64,000 nt of DNA from assembly GCF_030272615.1 (NCBI RefSeq), contig NC_081411.1, positions 39,669,140-39,733,139 on the forward strand. The letters run 5' to 3'. The translations under genes were made by a program, and so were the position numbers. Shown piece after piece: positions 47,528 through 60,307 of the stretch. The stretch comes from Cryptomeria japonica. Its lineage: Eukaryota; Streptophyta; Pinopsida; Cupressales; Cupressaceae. The stretch's first letter is position 1. Each line of letters opens with the position of its first letter. The notes beneath the pieces are model-generated. The model was not told where the DNA came from. It did not search any database and worked only from the letters and a program-made list of their open reading frames with translations.

Positions 47528-48171
47528 CCCCCCCTTAAGATTAAATTAGGAATAAGCTAAAGAGCTAATATGAATGCAAAATACATGCATTAATGAATCC
47601 CATCAACTAAGTCATAATTAGGTACCCATTTAAAAACCAATGTAAAACAATGAAACTCACACCAATGAGGTCTCTCTAAATGGATATAAGAGAAAAAACA
47701 AATGGAAAAAAACCTCTCTCCAAAAGCAAGAGATGCAATGAAATGAAAAAGCTACTACATGTGACTAAGATGAAGGAATCCAAGTGGTCCCCCAAGTAAA
47801 AAATTGGTCATAGAAGTACAGTAAATATCCTCCCAATAAGATAGAGAAGAAGATATGATGTATCCACCCCATAATTAAGATGCTCCAATGCTGAAGATGA
47901 AGGCTTGAGGATGTATGTTGATGGAGATCCAAGAGTGACAAAAATATCTCCTCCCCTTAGGAAGAAACAAGTCGAGCGGCCAAGGCTTAAACAACTCCAT
48001 GAAAGATGATGGAGTGAATAGTCTCTAGAAGTGTTCCATGGATGACTGCTCAATTGTCCAACTATCTGAATCATCATATGCCAAATAAACTAAAGAAAAT
48101 CCAAATAATTCAAATAATTATGAAGATGCTTGATGAACAATCTCTGAAGACACTGAATATGGCATGATAGG
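47528..48171 (-). pseudogene. 3' end of a Copia-type element with the same unusual C-terminal domain as 13314-15596
   Basis: Minus-strand reading near 48000-47915 gives MELFKPWPLDLFLPKGRR followed by a SW pair. The young element has DTPLVLFLPKGRN followed by SW at the same distance from its end. Preceding residues also agree (TIEQSS against TLEQFS), as do downstream non-coding phrases: a TTTTTTTCC..TTTTTTCTC block and TGGGTACCTAA. So this fragment is a relative carrying the same domain, with stops. It is cut at 48171 by the LTR that starts at 48172. Confidence 0.7.
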
Positions 48172-49483
48172 TGTAGACACTAAAAATTAGGAAACACCTA
48201 CATTCTTCATTTTTAACCTAATCGCATGTATAGTCTTTATTATTCCTGTGACTCTATCCTGCTTCCCTTTGCCCATTTTCTATCCCGTTGATATCATTTT
48301 CTCCACATTTTGAGTCTAGGATATCATTTTGATCTAAAATTTATTCTCTTGATATCAATTCGTCCATATTTGATATAAAGATGTCGATTCGTCCCAAAAC
48401 TTGACCTAATTAGGTCATTTTGCTCTTGATTTGACCCTATCTTTCCTTTTTCCCAATTCTAATTGTATGAAATCATTTCAACCTTTTCTCTTCCCTTGCT
48501 TTGACCTGGTTTACTTGCTTTTGCTTAGTTTGCCCTAATTTTCCCATTTTGACTTAATTCCTCCCATTTTCTATCCAAACCTTTCCAATTCTTCCCCATT
48601 TCACCCAATTTGATGAAATTAAGGTCTCTAGATGTCAGTTTGACTAATTTTCCCTTTTAAGTTTAATTAATTATTTAATTAATTTTAAATCCACACTTTA
48701 ATTAAATGTTCAATTTCTATCCCATAATTGAATAATTTATTTAAATTATTTGGTTAGCTAATTGTGTTATCATAATTAAATAAATATCTTTATTTATACA
48801 ATTTTCCCCAAATCCTCCTAATTTTCAAAAATAGGAAACTAATATCATCTTTTGTTTTTGAAAAACTATGTCTTTGAAAATATCTCATATATTCAAATTT
48901 TAAATTTAGAAAATGAGGTTTGCATCTTTGAAAATCTACTTTTTCATTTTTTCTTCATCATCTTCATCCTTTCTTGATGGCAGCTCTATCGTGCACTCAA
49001 TCAAGACCATCCTTTTAACCAAAAATATTTTCAATATTGTCTATTTGTCAAGTCTTGAGTTTTGTATAAATTGGGACCTTTGACAATGCATCAAATCATC
49101 TAATTTGATGCATTATCATTCCATCCAATAGTCTAGCAATCATCTAAATTTCATTGTTACTCTATCAAAATTCATTTAGTCATCTAGTAATTAGCGTCAC
49201 CATTTTGTCAAACAATCACATTCCTAGTAAATCTCACATATCACATCCTTGATTTCATTTGGTATTTGCACCTACACGATGAGTAAAACACATAAGAATT
49301 TAAGATGAGAGGAAGAACAATGAATTTTAACTGAAGAAACACACAAAGATGGTTCTCACCATGAAGTTTTGTTTCAGTTAATTTATAGGTCTAATTAGGA
49401 TAGATTAGCATGATTGATTAAGTTTTGTGGTTAGCTTAGTTAGATCATTTTTATGCTTCGGTTTCTCTTTTATCCTATCTACA
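48172..49483 (+). repeat. 5' LTR of a Tat-like Ty3/Gypsy element (about 1.3 kb)
   Basis: Starts TGTAGACACTAAAAATTAGG and ends CTACA, immediately followed by TTTGGTGAAACTGACAT, which corresponds to the TTTTGGTGAACC(T/C)GA(T/C)GTGAA that follows the LTRs at 54607 and 61449. The leading bases before it are ATAGG. The partner LTR is not in the window. Confidence 0.65.
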
Positions 49484-49928
49484 TTTGGTGAAACTGACAT
49501 TAACTAGCATGTCTGATTTAACATTTTTGTGAGTATCTGATCACGTGCAGGTGTTCCAAGTTTATTTATCTCTAAATAATCAATATTGTGACCTTTTAAG
49601 CTCCCAGTGATCAGATTTGTGTAGCTAGCATCCATATTTATGTAGTTGGTCTGTAAAACTACACAGTTGGCACCTAGAACTACATAGTTGGTTCACAAAA
49701 CTGTGTAGTTGGTCTTAGATATTTTGTAGTTGGTCAATTGGATTAGCTTTCATTGATCATTTATAACATGTAGCGATTTTTCTAACTTGATCTATCACAT
49801 GCAAGTATTTCATTAATTAGGGTTTTTCTTTGCTGGTTTTGGGAAGATTTAACATGAACATGTAGGATTTTTTTGACAATTTGAAAGTCTTTTTCATCAT
49901 ATTTCTTAATTAAGGGTATAAAATGAAC

Positions 49929-50310
49929 AACTTGCACATATCTCTAATTAGGTGGTTAATTAACTTAAATATTAGTTTAAAACTTGCACACATATCTAAT
50001 TAGGTGGTTTGTGAACTTTCAATTCCTATTTACAACTAGCACATAACTCTAATTAGGTGGTTAATTCAATTTCAATTCTAGTTTACAACTTGCACATAGC
50101 TCTAATTAGGTGGTTAATTGAATTTGAATTCTAGTTTATAACTTGCACATATATCTAATTAGGCAGTTAATTAACTTCAAATTCCACTTTACATCTTGCA
50201 CCTAGTTCTAATTACAAGGGTAATTTACCCTTTTCATTTTAGTTTATAACTTGCACCTTGTTCTAATTAGGAGGTTAATTCACCCTTTAATTTCAGTTGC
50301 AATCTCACAT
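49929..50310. repeat. Minisatellite, 53-bp unit, seven copies
   Basis: The phrase CTTGCAC(or CTAGCAC)..TCTAATTAGGTGGTTAATT recurs at 49931, 49983, 50036, 50089, 50142, 50195 and 50250, giving a period of 52-55. The last two copies are more diverged (TAATTACAAGGG, TAATTAGGAGG). 53 is not a multiple of three and stops are frequent, so it is not coding. Confidence 0.93.
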
Positions 50311-50451
50311 ACCTTAAGTAGGAAGGTTGAGTAAATCAAAATGCTCCATTTTGTCTCACAATATGGTAAAGATCAATTTCTATTTAAGATAAATTAGGAC
50401 ATCATTCCTACATTAGGGTTTCAATTTCAAAAATGATCCAAAAATTTTCCA

Positions 50452-50724
50452 CCTGGTGAGAATGTTACTCTTGTGCTCCAACCCAACCTAGCCTTTCAAG
50501 ACAAACAAGAAAACATGATCTCTAAATTAAATAGACTTGCATGGAAAACCAAAACTAGTTATGTCAAATATATGCAAGCCATATTTGTTAGAGAATAAGA
50601 AAAGGAAAGAGCCCAACACAATGCAAATTCTATAAGAAGACAACTTGAGAAAGAAAGAGAACAATAATGACAAAGAGAGAAAGAGAAAAACCAAGACTTT
50701 CAACCACCTCCTCCACATCCCTAA
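50452..50724 (+). pseudogene. Small frame, copy 1 of a tandem pair (unknown protein)
   Basis: A reading of 90 residues with three internal stops: PGENVTLVLQPNLAFQDKQE, then NMISKLNRLAWK, a charged coiled-coil part, and a proline tail PPPPHP followed by TAA. It matches the copy at 51071-51337 in the pattern LQPxLxFxDKQExxIS..LAW and in the proline-rich end, without frameshift. I do not recognise the family; the position in the leader/gag area of a Tat-like element suggests a gag or accessory frame. Confidence 0.5.
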
Positions 50725-51070
50725 TAGGATTTAGGATTTTGTTTAGTCAATTTTAGTGTCTTTCATCCTTAGTTTAAGGTTTTTATCTCATACCTTTGTC
50801 TTTGAAAATGAATAGAAAAAAAACTGCCTCATAGAATAAAGTCAATATTTATAGGATATTGTCAAAGGGATAGATGAAAGAGATTGACGAGATAGTTTCA
50901 GAATATCTAGCGAGTGGAATGATTATTTAATGAACTAGAAAAGTACATCACACTTACGATATAGAAAATCCATGTCCTAGCTTACACACAAAAATACAAC
51001 ATGCACCCAACAACACCTATTCTTATATTTTAAAGAGTTTGATAACTTTCATATTTGAAAATGAATCAGG

Positions 51071-51337
51071 ATGATTCTTCCTGGTGAGGACAAGGCCAAA
51101 ACCCTATTTCTTCAACCTTACTTGAGTTTCCATGATAAGCAAGAAGACATCATTTCTAGATTTAATACCTTAGCTTGGAGAAAAAAACCTAGTTGTGCTG
51201 AGTTAAGAAAATTAATTTCTCTATTGGAAGAAGAGGAAGAGTAAGGACAATGTCTCAAAGAAACCCTATGTAGAGAACAATAACAAGAACATGAACAACA
51301 ACAAGCTTTTCAAGAAGCTCCCACACCTCCTCAATAA
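51071..51337 (+). pseudogene. Small frame, copy 2 of a tandem pair (unknown protein)
   Basis: Starts MILPGEDKAKTLFLQPYLSF, continues with a DKQEDIISRFNTLAW block, a charged part and ends APTPPQ before TAA. Two internal stops (TAA within an acidic run and TAA after REQ) fall where Gln or Glu would be expected. The whole is 628 bp downstream of copy 1, so the pair reflects a duplication of a segment of that size. About 40 percent of residues match by eye. Confidence 0.5.
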
Positions 51338-52941
51338 TATTTGACACTTTTATTTTCATCAATTTCAGCCATTTTATGCTCAATTTAATATTTTATATAA
51401 TCAATTTCCAAGATTGATTTGAATTACTTTTTGATTTACAAGTGGAGGCTATAGTTGTGCAGTTGGTTTGTAGAGTTGCATGGGTGGTCTACAAAACTAC
51501 ATAGCTGGTATATCTCATAGTGAACTTGTTTCATCTTCCTGTGTTGTTGGATCATTATATTGTGCAATTGGCCTTTGTACCTATCTAGTTGGAAGGCACA
51601 GGTTATTTTCAAATTAGACATTTTTATTGTAGATATTTTAATTCAATTTTGTCATAGGATTTCCTGGGTTACTAATCAGTTTCTATAGCATTTTGGCATC
51701 CATGGGATTAAGATTAAAAAAAAAATCACACTACTAAGTTATTTGGTGTAGGCCGATTATCAAAGACTTCAAACGCAAACAATTTGTATGTTTGATTTTT
51801 CATTAGCTTAACTCACCACTAATTTGTTTAAAGGAATGAATGTGTGTCCTTCATTTTTAAGAACTTTCTCATTCCATAGGATGGACCCACAATTGCATCG
51901 AGTATCTTCTTCACCTACCTTTGAAATCTTAGGTAAAAGAGAAAGGCGACAACGAAATCCACTTCTATTTTAGTAGAGAAATATTTTTTGGGGATTACAT
52001 CACCTCATAGTGTATTTCAAATTATGAATAGCTCTAGGGATTTCATCACCTCTTAATTATTTCTGAGTGCTATCTCTCTTTAGGTCACTATGTAAAAGGC
52101 TTTCCCAAGAGGTTGTTTGTGATTGGAGTGCAATCTAAATTTGAATATCTTGAGAAGGGTTGTTAGATCTTTAAGTAGAGAATTTCATGACATCCACATA
52201 CGAACTTGATTCCTCAAGGAAACACTAAAAACCAGTGTTTTAGCAAACCACGAACCCTTTATTTTCTAGTGCAGGAGTTCAGACCTCTGAAGCCACCACT
52301 TACATACTATGCATTATACAGGAAGAAAATTCCTTGGTCCATTATATATCTTGATCTTTGAGGTAAGAGATTTGATGTGCTCATGTCTTGGGCTAATAGA
52401 GGCCCCTTTTTAGTCAAAACTTTGAATCAGAGTCAAGAAACATCAAACAACCATTTCTATCTATTGTGTCGTCTGTGACTATTCATAATAAACATTTCCA
52501 TTTCAATAAATAGAAACTTGTCAGAAACTTCAATATTATAAAGGACCTTGTTCAAAGACCTAAATATTGAAACAACCTCAAACAACACCATATCACGTCA
52601 AAAATCTAAATTGTCTCAACCATACATAGGTTTCATTCTATCTTTGCATAAATCCTAAATAATTCTCATATTGTCACGTGCTAATTAGAGATTAACTTTG
52701 CATAAGTCTAGATTCATCCTTATTTACCTCATGTCATTCTAGGTAAATTTTGTACATTCACCATTAACCTAATTCTTAGGTTCATCTTTGCATTAGTTCC
52801 ATAAACATCTTAGGCTAATTTTTTACAAGATCATGATTTTCCTTAGCTTATAAGATCATCTTAGCATAAGTCTTGTATCATTATCACTTTTTATAGTTTT
52901 TCAAAGATCAATCATTTTAAGATAAGCTTTTGCATAATTTT

Positions 52942-54607
52942 TGTAGTGTTGTAAATTGTACACCCTTGCTAGGGTGGTACAATTCCACACTTGGTTTAGC
53001 ACCTGCCTTAGTGTGTTTTGCATCTTGAATTTCTAATTCCTTTAAGAAGTTAATTAATTAATTTAATTAAATCTAAATTCATATTTCATCACTTCACACA
53101 TTATTAAGTTGGGCCCTTTACCCTAAGCGTGCCCCATTTCATCTTATTCCTTCAATTAATCATTAAATCATAAACAAAGGATTGATTTCGCATAACAAAA
53201 CATCTCAAAATCAGCTGTAACTTTGGGATCCACTCTAATATCATTATATCTAATGGCCCTGAATATTTGGTGAAAAGTTGGTCAGACCATGTGCTAGTGC
53301 AACATGGTCCCCGATATTTTTCCCGAAATTTCATGAGCACAATTCTATGATATTATAATGCTTAACCCCAAAAGATTGCTAGGAAATTAAAATCCTAGGT
53401 TAGCCTAAAGATGAAATTAAGATCTATGGTTTCATATATAAGAGCTCTCTTTCTTCATTTCAAGGTCTAAAAAATCAAATTAGGAAGTCTTTGGCTAAAG
53501 GCTAGCGATTACATGGAACCTTCTATGTAGTGAAAGAGTATATCTTTGGAGTCTTCAATAAAATTCAAAAATACCTATCAATAAATCATCAAGCATTCTT
53601 TCATCAATTGAGGGCTTTTGAAGATATAGGAAAGCAATAGGATATCATTGACTAAAGATTGGCTTGTACCTCTCCCTTGGGGTTTAGTATGATTTCATGT
53701 TGTTTATATGTCTTTGTATGAGCTTCATTACATCAATTTGATTTAAATTCATGCTTTAGATCACTTTGCAGCATTGATTTGGAGCATTTACTTTGTCAAT
53801 TATAAGCAATTAAGGTTTACTCTTTAGGGTTGCTCTAGATTGTTTACTCTCATCCTAGGATCTTGCACACAGACAAGGTTATTGCACACACTATTTTTCT
53901 ATACAAATAGGCTATTTGTTGAGGTAGAAATCATCAAAACAAGGTTTTAACTAAAGAAAAACCCCATATAACCACCCAAAACCCTATTTTTAGCTACAAG
54001 TGTAGATTGAGGATCTGAGCATCGTTGTGAATCTCAAGACCGGTACAGCGCACAGAGACTATTCCAAGAGTTACATTTGGTCAAAAACCCCATGGGATAG
54101 GGGCGTGGTGCCCTGGTCCTCCACAAGCCAATTGCATGGCACCCTGGTGCTCCCTGTTTTCAACAAACTTTTACAGTTCAGTAGTTCAAAATCCAAAGAT
54201 CCTAGTCTGTCAGGTACAACTTTAAGTCTGAAGAATTAGGACATGGGCGTAGCACTCTGGTCTTGGACATTTTTTCTCAAAATTTTGGTTTAGGTGCACC
54301 TTTGAATTTTTCTCTTAATTTGTACTTTTTAGTAATATATCAATTATTCTATGTTCTGTATTTCTAGATTAAGGTTGTTTATGCATACTTGTATTCTAGG
54401 TTAAATCGTTCAAATTTGCACCTTTGCATCACTTTTTCCTCTCATTTACAGAAAAAAAATAGAAACCCTAAGAGGTAATACTTATCTCTCTCTTCCTCAC
54501 AAGAAGTAGCCGAAGTGTTACCCCCCTAGGCTCTTTCATATTCCACATTGTGTACATGAGAGTGGGATTAGGGCATGTTTGCTTAGTCTAACTTTTTGTC
54601 GTACACA
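52942..54607 (+). repeat. 5' LTR of Tat-type element 1 (about 1.67 kb)
   Basis: Begins TGTAGTGTTGTAAATTGTAC and ends CGTACACA before TTTTGGTGAACC. It is collinear with the LTR at 59780-61449, with the same landmarks (AATTAATTAAATT, TATATAAGAGCTCTCTTTCTT at 53435 on, and a GGGCGTGGTGCCCTGGTCC region), but differs at many sites. Because the 59780 copy belongs to another insertion, the two are relatives and not a pair. Confidence 0.85.
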
Positions 54608-57600
54608 TTTTGGTGAACCTGATGTGAACCTAATCTCATTTTCATTACATTAAATTGTTATATGTAGACTTAGCATCTTTTGTTTTCTTTATAAACATAA
54701 AATTCCAAACAAAAAAAAGTGAAAAAAGGGCGATTTCCCTTTATTTTCTTGCATTGTGTGTTTAAATTTCATTTAATTTCCATTTCAAAATGTCAGATTT
54801 GTATTTGCAAGATGTTCATACTTTTAATGATGTATGCAATTTTGTTTATTATGAGTCTAGTAAGGATGAATTAGATGAATCTCTAGATGAGTTTTTGAAC
54901 CCTATGCCTTCTAAACCCTCATTTTGCCAAAAACTAATCAAACTTGTTACTATGCCATTTTGTGGTGATGAGAAATATAAGTTGAATGATTCATCTAATG
55001 GGTACATTCCTATGAACTCCTCCACTAGATCTAGTAATATGGTTGCCTACAACAATTCCCTTTATGAGGATATGTCTCCCTTTGAATCAAAAGATAAACC
55101 TCTTAATCAATATGACCATGCTTTGTTGGATGATGTCATTGAAGACTTTATGTCTTTGCCTAAATCTTAAAAAAAAATACATCTAAAAGGTTAATCAACA
55201 TGATAAATGTGAATGAGAATATCAATCCTCTTTTTGTAGGCCAAGGTGTTTTTCCTTCCTCAACCTCACAACTTCCCAATCAACCTCTTTTCATTGTTCA
55301 AGGTGGGTAAAGTCATGATTCCTTTAGTACTCCTAACAAACATACCATTACTATGCAAGGAGGAAATCCAACTAAGATTCCTTGTAGTTATGCTAAACAA
55401 CTAACAAAGGAGAGTCATCATGTAGTTGCTCACACTTATAACAAAATAAAAAACTGGCAACCTAATACTCCTCTTATTATTCCCACTTCTCTTCCTGATC
55501 CTTAACCTAGTCTTCTTCAAGAACCTAGTATTTTATGAACTCTTGGTAAGGAATATGATCTTATTGAACAACACAAAGCTACTCCTACCAAGATATCCCT
55601 TTGGGACTTGATTCAAATTTCTTCAACTCATCATGGAATGTTACAATATGCCTTGAAAATTTTGAATGTCCCACTCGCAATGAAATTCAATAATATATCT
55701 TCCTTGATCGATTCTATCACATCTCGTAAGGCCCAAATTATGTTTACCAAAGATGAATTACCCACTAGAGTGATCCAAAATCAATATGATCTTTTAATGA
55801 TTATGGTTATCATAAATGATAGTGCAATAAGATGAACACTAGTGGACAATGGTTTTGGCCTTAATGTTTGTAGCATTGACTTGTTGCATAAAATCAATGT
55901 CAATATATCTCTCATTAATCATGATTCTCTCACTATTGGAGGCTTCGATAATGTTTCTAAATATTCATTAGGTATCATCACCTTACCTATTAAGGTAGGT
56001 CATGTTACTTTTCCCACATCTATTCGTGTCATGCCTAGAAATTTGACATATAACTTGTTATTAGGGAGACCTTGGGTTCACAGAATGCAAGCAATCCCCT
56101 CTACACTATATAAGAAAGTTAAATTCATTTACAACAATAAGACATATACCTTTCTAGGTGATACCAATCTCCAAGCTTGTCTCCAAACATCAACATCTGA
56201 ATTCTTTTCAACTAGTTCTTCTCCAACTATCTTAGATGGTTCTCATAGAACCTCTACTCCTACTAGTATTTCTATTTCCTCAAGTCCATCTCCTATTTCT
56301 AGTTCGTTCCCCAATGATTGCACAAATGAACCTAAGGTTCCTGAGGAAAATCCTTCTCAACCTAATTCTACCACTAAATATGTCTTTTATCCTGAAGATA
56401 TTCTTGCAAAAGATGATTGGGAATCCCTTAAATTTAATCCTACTTTCATAGTAGAATATAAAATTCCCCTAGAGAACCCAAGGTCGAAGAGAAGAAAGAA
56501 GAAAAAGAACCCAAAAAGCAATCTACTTTATCTGGGCCATCGAGTAATAACATTGTGGCAGCTTCTCAGACTTTGTCCCCCTTGGTTTCTGATCTAGAGG
56601 ATTTTGATCCTTCATTTTATGAGAATCCTCCTTCTCTTCCAGAAATGGCTAACCTTTATGGTCTTAGTTTTTACCTCCTAGCTAGGTGTGGATATAATGG
56701 TAATGGTTGCAGTGCCCAAGAACAAGGGATAAAGGTTCCCTTGATAAATAACTTTCATGACACAACATTTGGACTTGGCTATGATCCTTTTGAGCATACA
56801 AAAGCTTCTAACAGACCATATATTAGTGTTAATCTCATTGCTAATCTTTCACTAAAATATCCAAAGTATATTGACTGTTACTTTTCTAGTGTCTTTTCTT
56901 TGGATTCTTTTCCCACTGATGATTCCTTAGGTAAATTCCTAGGAGTCTATGACAACCTTCCCAATTATTATCATAATCACAGTATTCCCTATTGTTTGAA
57001 TATAGAAGCTTACTTTGGGAAAGAAAGAAATAATGATGAGATAGTTAAAGAATTTCCTTAGTGGAAGGGTACTCCTCAACAAAGTAATCTCCTCATAAGT
57101 GAGAGTACTAATATCTGTATGGATCCTTGTATTGAAGATAAAGTTATTAAGATAGGTATATGCTTAGATGAAGAAGAACAAAAACAATATTATGAATTGT
57201 TACATGAATTCCCTGAAATCTTTGCTTGGATATATTCTGACATGCCTGACATTGATCCTAAGATTGTCACTCATAACATTGTCTTAGTTCCTGACTCTAA
57301 ACTTGTGAAAAAATAGATTCGAAAGATGAATCCTAAAGTATAATTTATTGTTAAAGGTGAGATTGAAAATTTATTGGATGCTGGATTCATCTGTCCTATT
57401 GATTATTCCCCATGGATTTCAAACATTGTGGCCATGGCTAAATCTGATAAGAAGATTAGGATGTGTATTGATTTTTGAGATCTTAATAAAGCTTCTTTGA
57501 AGGATGATTTCCCTCTTCCAAATATTGATATGATAGTGGATTCTATAGCAGGCCATCCTTTTTTAACCTTCATGGCTGGTTTCTGAAGATATAATCAAAT

Positions 57601-59779
57601 CTTCATTAATCCATAAGATCAATTCAAAACTGCTTTCACCTCCCCTTGGAGAATGTTTTGTTAGGTTATGATGCATTTTGGATTGAAAAATGTAGGCACT
57701 CCCTATCAATGTGCTATGATCCTCATCTTCCATGATTATAGGCATAAAATCTTAGAAGATTACGTTGATGATATCTTAGCTAAATCCATCATTCAAATAG
57801 ATCATGTTAAGATCCTTTGTCAATGCTTTGAGAGAATTCACAAGTACAACATACACTTGAATCCTTGAAAGTGTGTTTTCAGTGTGGATAATGGAAAGCT
57901 ATTAGGATTCATAGTTTCACATCATAGAATTGAGGTGGATACGAAGAAAATAGATGCCATTGTCAACATGTTGCCTCCTAAAAATATTTCCCAACTAAAA
58001 ATTTTACAAGGAAAAATTCAAGCTATTTGTAGGTTTGTTTCTCAACTTGCGGATCGTACCTTTCCTTTTACTCAATTTATTAAAAATAATATCACCTTTC
58101 AATGGAATGAGGATTATCGTCAAGCATATGAAGACTTGAAAACATATTTGGCCAATCCTCCTATTCTCCAACCTGCTCACCCTTCTAAACCCTTTCTTTT
58201 ATACACATTTGCTTCCCTTCATGCTCTTGTAGTGTTATTGGGACAACATGGTAAGGATGGTAGAGAATGTCTGGTATATTATATAAGTTGCACTCTACTT
58301 GATTAGGAAGTCTGATATTCTATAGTAGAAAGATAGTACCTAGCTTTCATCTTTGCAACCCAGAAATTAAGGCATTATCTTTTGAATGTTCAAGTCCATG
58401 TTATCGTTAAATTTGATCCACTCAAACATCTTTTCTCCAAAATTGATCTTTCAGGAAGCTTAGCCAAGTGGGTTATGATTTTGATCGAGATTGACCTTAT
58501 GTTTGTCTTACAAAAGGCAATAAAGGGTCAAGCATTGACCAACCACTTAGTTGAGGCTCCTTCACCCTTCTCCCTACCTAACCCAGAGTCTTTTCCTAAG
58601 GAATGCATTCTCTCTATTGAGGTTGATGAGACTTGGGAGTTATTTCGATGGCTCTAGGTGTCATAGAGTATTGTGGGTAGGGGTTTTCTTAATTTTTCCT
58701 AAGAAGAAACCTATCCCTTTATCATATCATCTCAATTTGTTGTGTACCAATAACATTGTTGAATACAAGGCTCTTATAGCCGGAATTAAAGAATCCCTGA
58801 CATTAAATATAAAACATCTACATATCTATAGAGATTCTGAGCTAATCATAAGGTAAGTGACAACTTATCGAGCTAAGCAAGATAAATTATCACAATATAG
58901 AGATTTAGCTATATCCTTGTTGCAAAACTTTGATTCTTATACCATGGAGCATGTTCCTCGAAATGATAATCAACATGTTGATGCAATGTCATGTGTAGCC
59001 TCTCTTGTATCTTTAGAGGACCCCTTGGTAGATCTCAAATTCACTATTCACAACCTTACTACTCTAGATATTATTGATAATCCTAGTGATGTGGCATATT
59101 ATTTCCAAATGCGATATTATTGGCAAACCATGGAAAAGGATTCCTTTTCATTTTTTAAGAAATATCATCAGTGCCACCAACATAGAAATTTGATCCATGC
59201 TCCTACCTTACACTTTGGTTTCAGATAATGGAACATCATTCAAAAACAAAGAGGTAAATAAGTTGAGAAATATCATATTCAACATAAATTTTCTACACCA
59301 TTCTATCCTCAATCAAATGGACAAGCCGAATCTTCAAATAGAATAATCGAGCAAATCCTTTGTAAGACCATGAACAAGCATGGTAAGGATTGTAATACTC
59401 AGTTGATCTATGCTCTTTGGGCTTACAGGACAAGCATGCATATTGCTATGGGTTGTATTCCTTATAATCTTGTTTATGGTGCTGATGCTATTATACATTT
59501 GGAGTTAAAAAAATCCATCTTTAAGGGTTTATCTTAAAGGTATAATGGATGATGATTTTATACAGAACAAAGGCTCCAACAACTTGAGATGCTCAATGAA
59601 TGGTGTATAAATACTCTTGAGCATATTCAAGTGTATCATAAAACTTTACAACAAAGCTACAATGATAGGGTCATTCAACATTCCTTCTTAGTAGGTGATT
59701 TAGTAATCTATGAAACTCAACGCAACGTGAATGCTTTACCTGAGGAAAAAGGAAAATTTAGCCCTAATTGGCTTGGACC
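54608..59779 (+). pseudogene. Tat-type Ty3/Gypsy internal region: gag-like, protease, RT, two RNase H domains, truncated integrase
   Basis: From ATG 54790 (MSDLYLQDVHTFND) a gag-like region with stops runs to about 55830. The protease core follows with VDNGFGLNVC (55847 on) and LLLGRPWVH. A frame change occurs near 56470. RT motifs include a YVDD active site at 57761-57772, and an RNase H follows. After another shift, a second RNase H of the archaeal-like kind (FDGSRCHR, NNIVEYKAL, RDSELII, 58645-58860) marks the Tat group. The integrase zinc region lies at 59110-59215. A deletion then joins it to DNGTSFKNKE (59222 on), removing the first catalytic Asp, and the C-terminal part (KFSPNWLGP) is cut at 59779 by the next LTR. 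At least ten stops. Confidence 0.88.
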
Positions 59780-60299
59780 TGTAGCGTCGTAAATTGTACG
59801 CACTTGCTAAAGCAGTACAATTTCACACCTAGTTTAGCACCCGCCTTGGCGCATTTTGCATTTTGCATTGCATTTCGCCTTTAGCACTTAATTAATTAAA
59901 TTAATTAGGTCTAAGGTTCTATTTTATCATCTCCCACATCATAAAGTTGGGCCCTTTCATTAAAGTGTGCCACTTTCATTTTATTCTTCCAATACATCAT
60001 TTAATCTAAAACCCTAATTAGGTCCTATTTTGAACTTGGGGGCTTGATTTCGGGGGTCAAAACATCTCGAAATCACCTGTAACTTCGGGATTCTCTCTAA
60101 AATCATCATATCCGATGGCCCTGAAAATTTGGTGAAAAGTTGTCGGGACCATGGCGCCCGGCATGCACATGGTCCCGGACATTTTTCCCAAAATTTTAGG
60201 AGCGCGATCCAATCATAAAATAAAGCTTAACCCCAAGAAATTGGTGGGAGATTCAATCTCTAGGTTGGCCAAAAGTTGAAATTAAGACCTAGGGTTTCA

Positions 60300-60307
60300 T
60301 ATATAAG
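60300..60307 (+). promoter_or_regulatory. TATA box of the element 2 LTR
   Basis: TATATAAG followed by AGCTCTCTTTCTTCATTT, conserved in the other LTR at 53435-53442. Confidence 0.65.

Larger units (their letters stand above)
49484..52941 (+). mobile_element. Internal region of the Tat-like element, decayed and cut by the next LTR
   Basis: In order it holds the primer-site-like sequence (49486-49504), TAGTTGGT-type repeats (49630-49745), a 53-bp minisatellite (49931-50310), two related small frames (50452-50724 and 51071-51337), more TAGTTGGT-type repeats (51450-51600) and a worn region with a short frame MDPQLHRVSSSP near 51881. No protease or polymerase is seen before the next LTR begins at 52942. 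Interpreted as the first part of a large element whose rest lies beyond the nested insertions. Confidence 0.5.
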
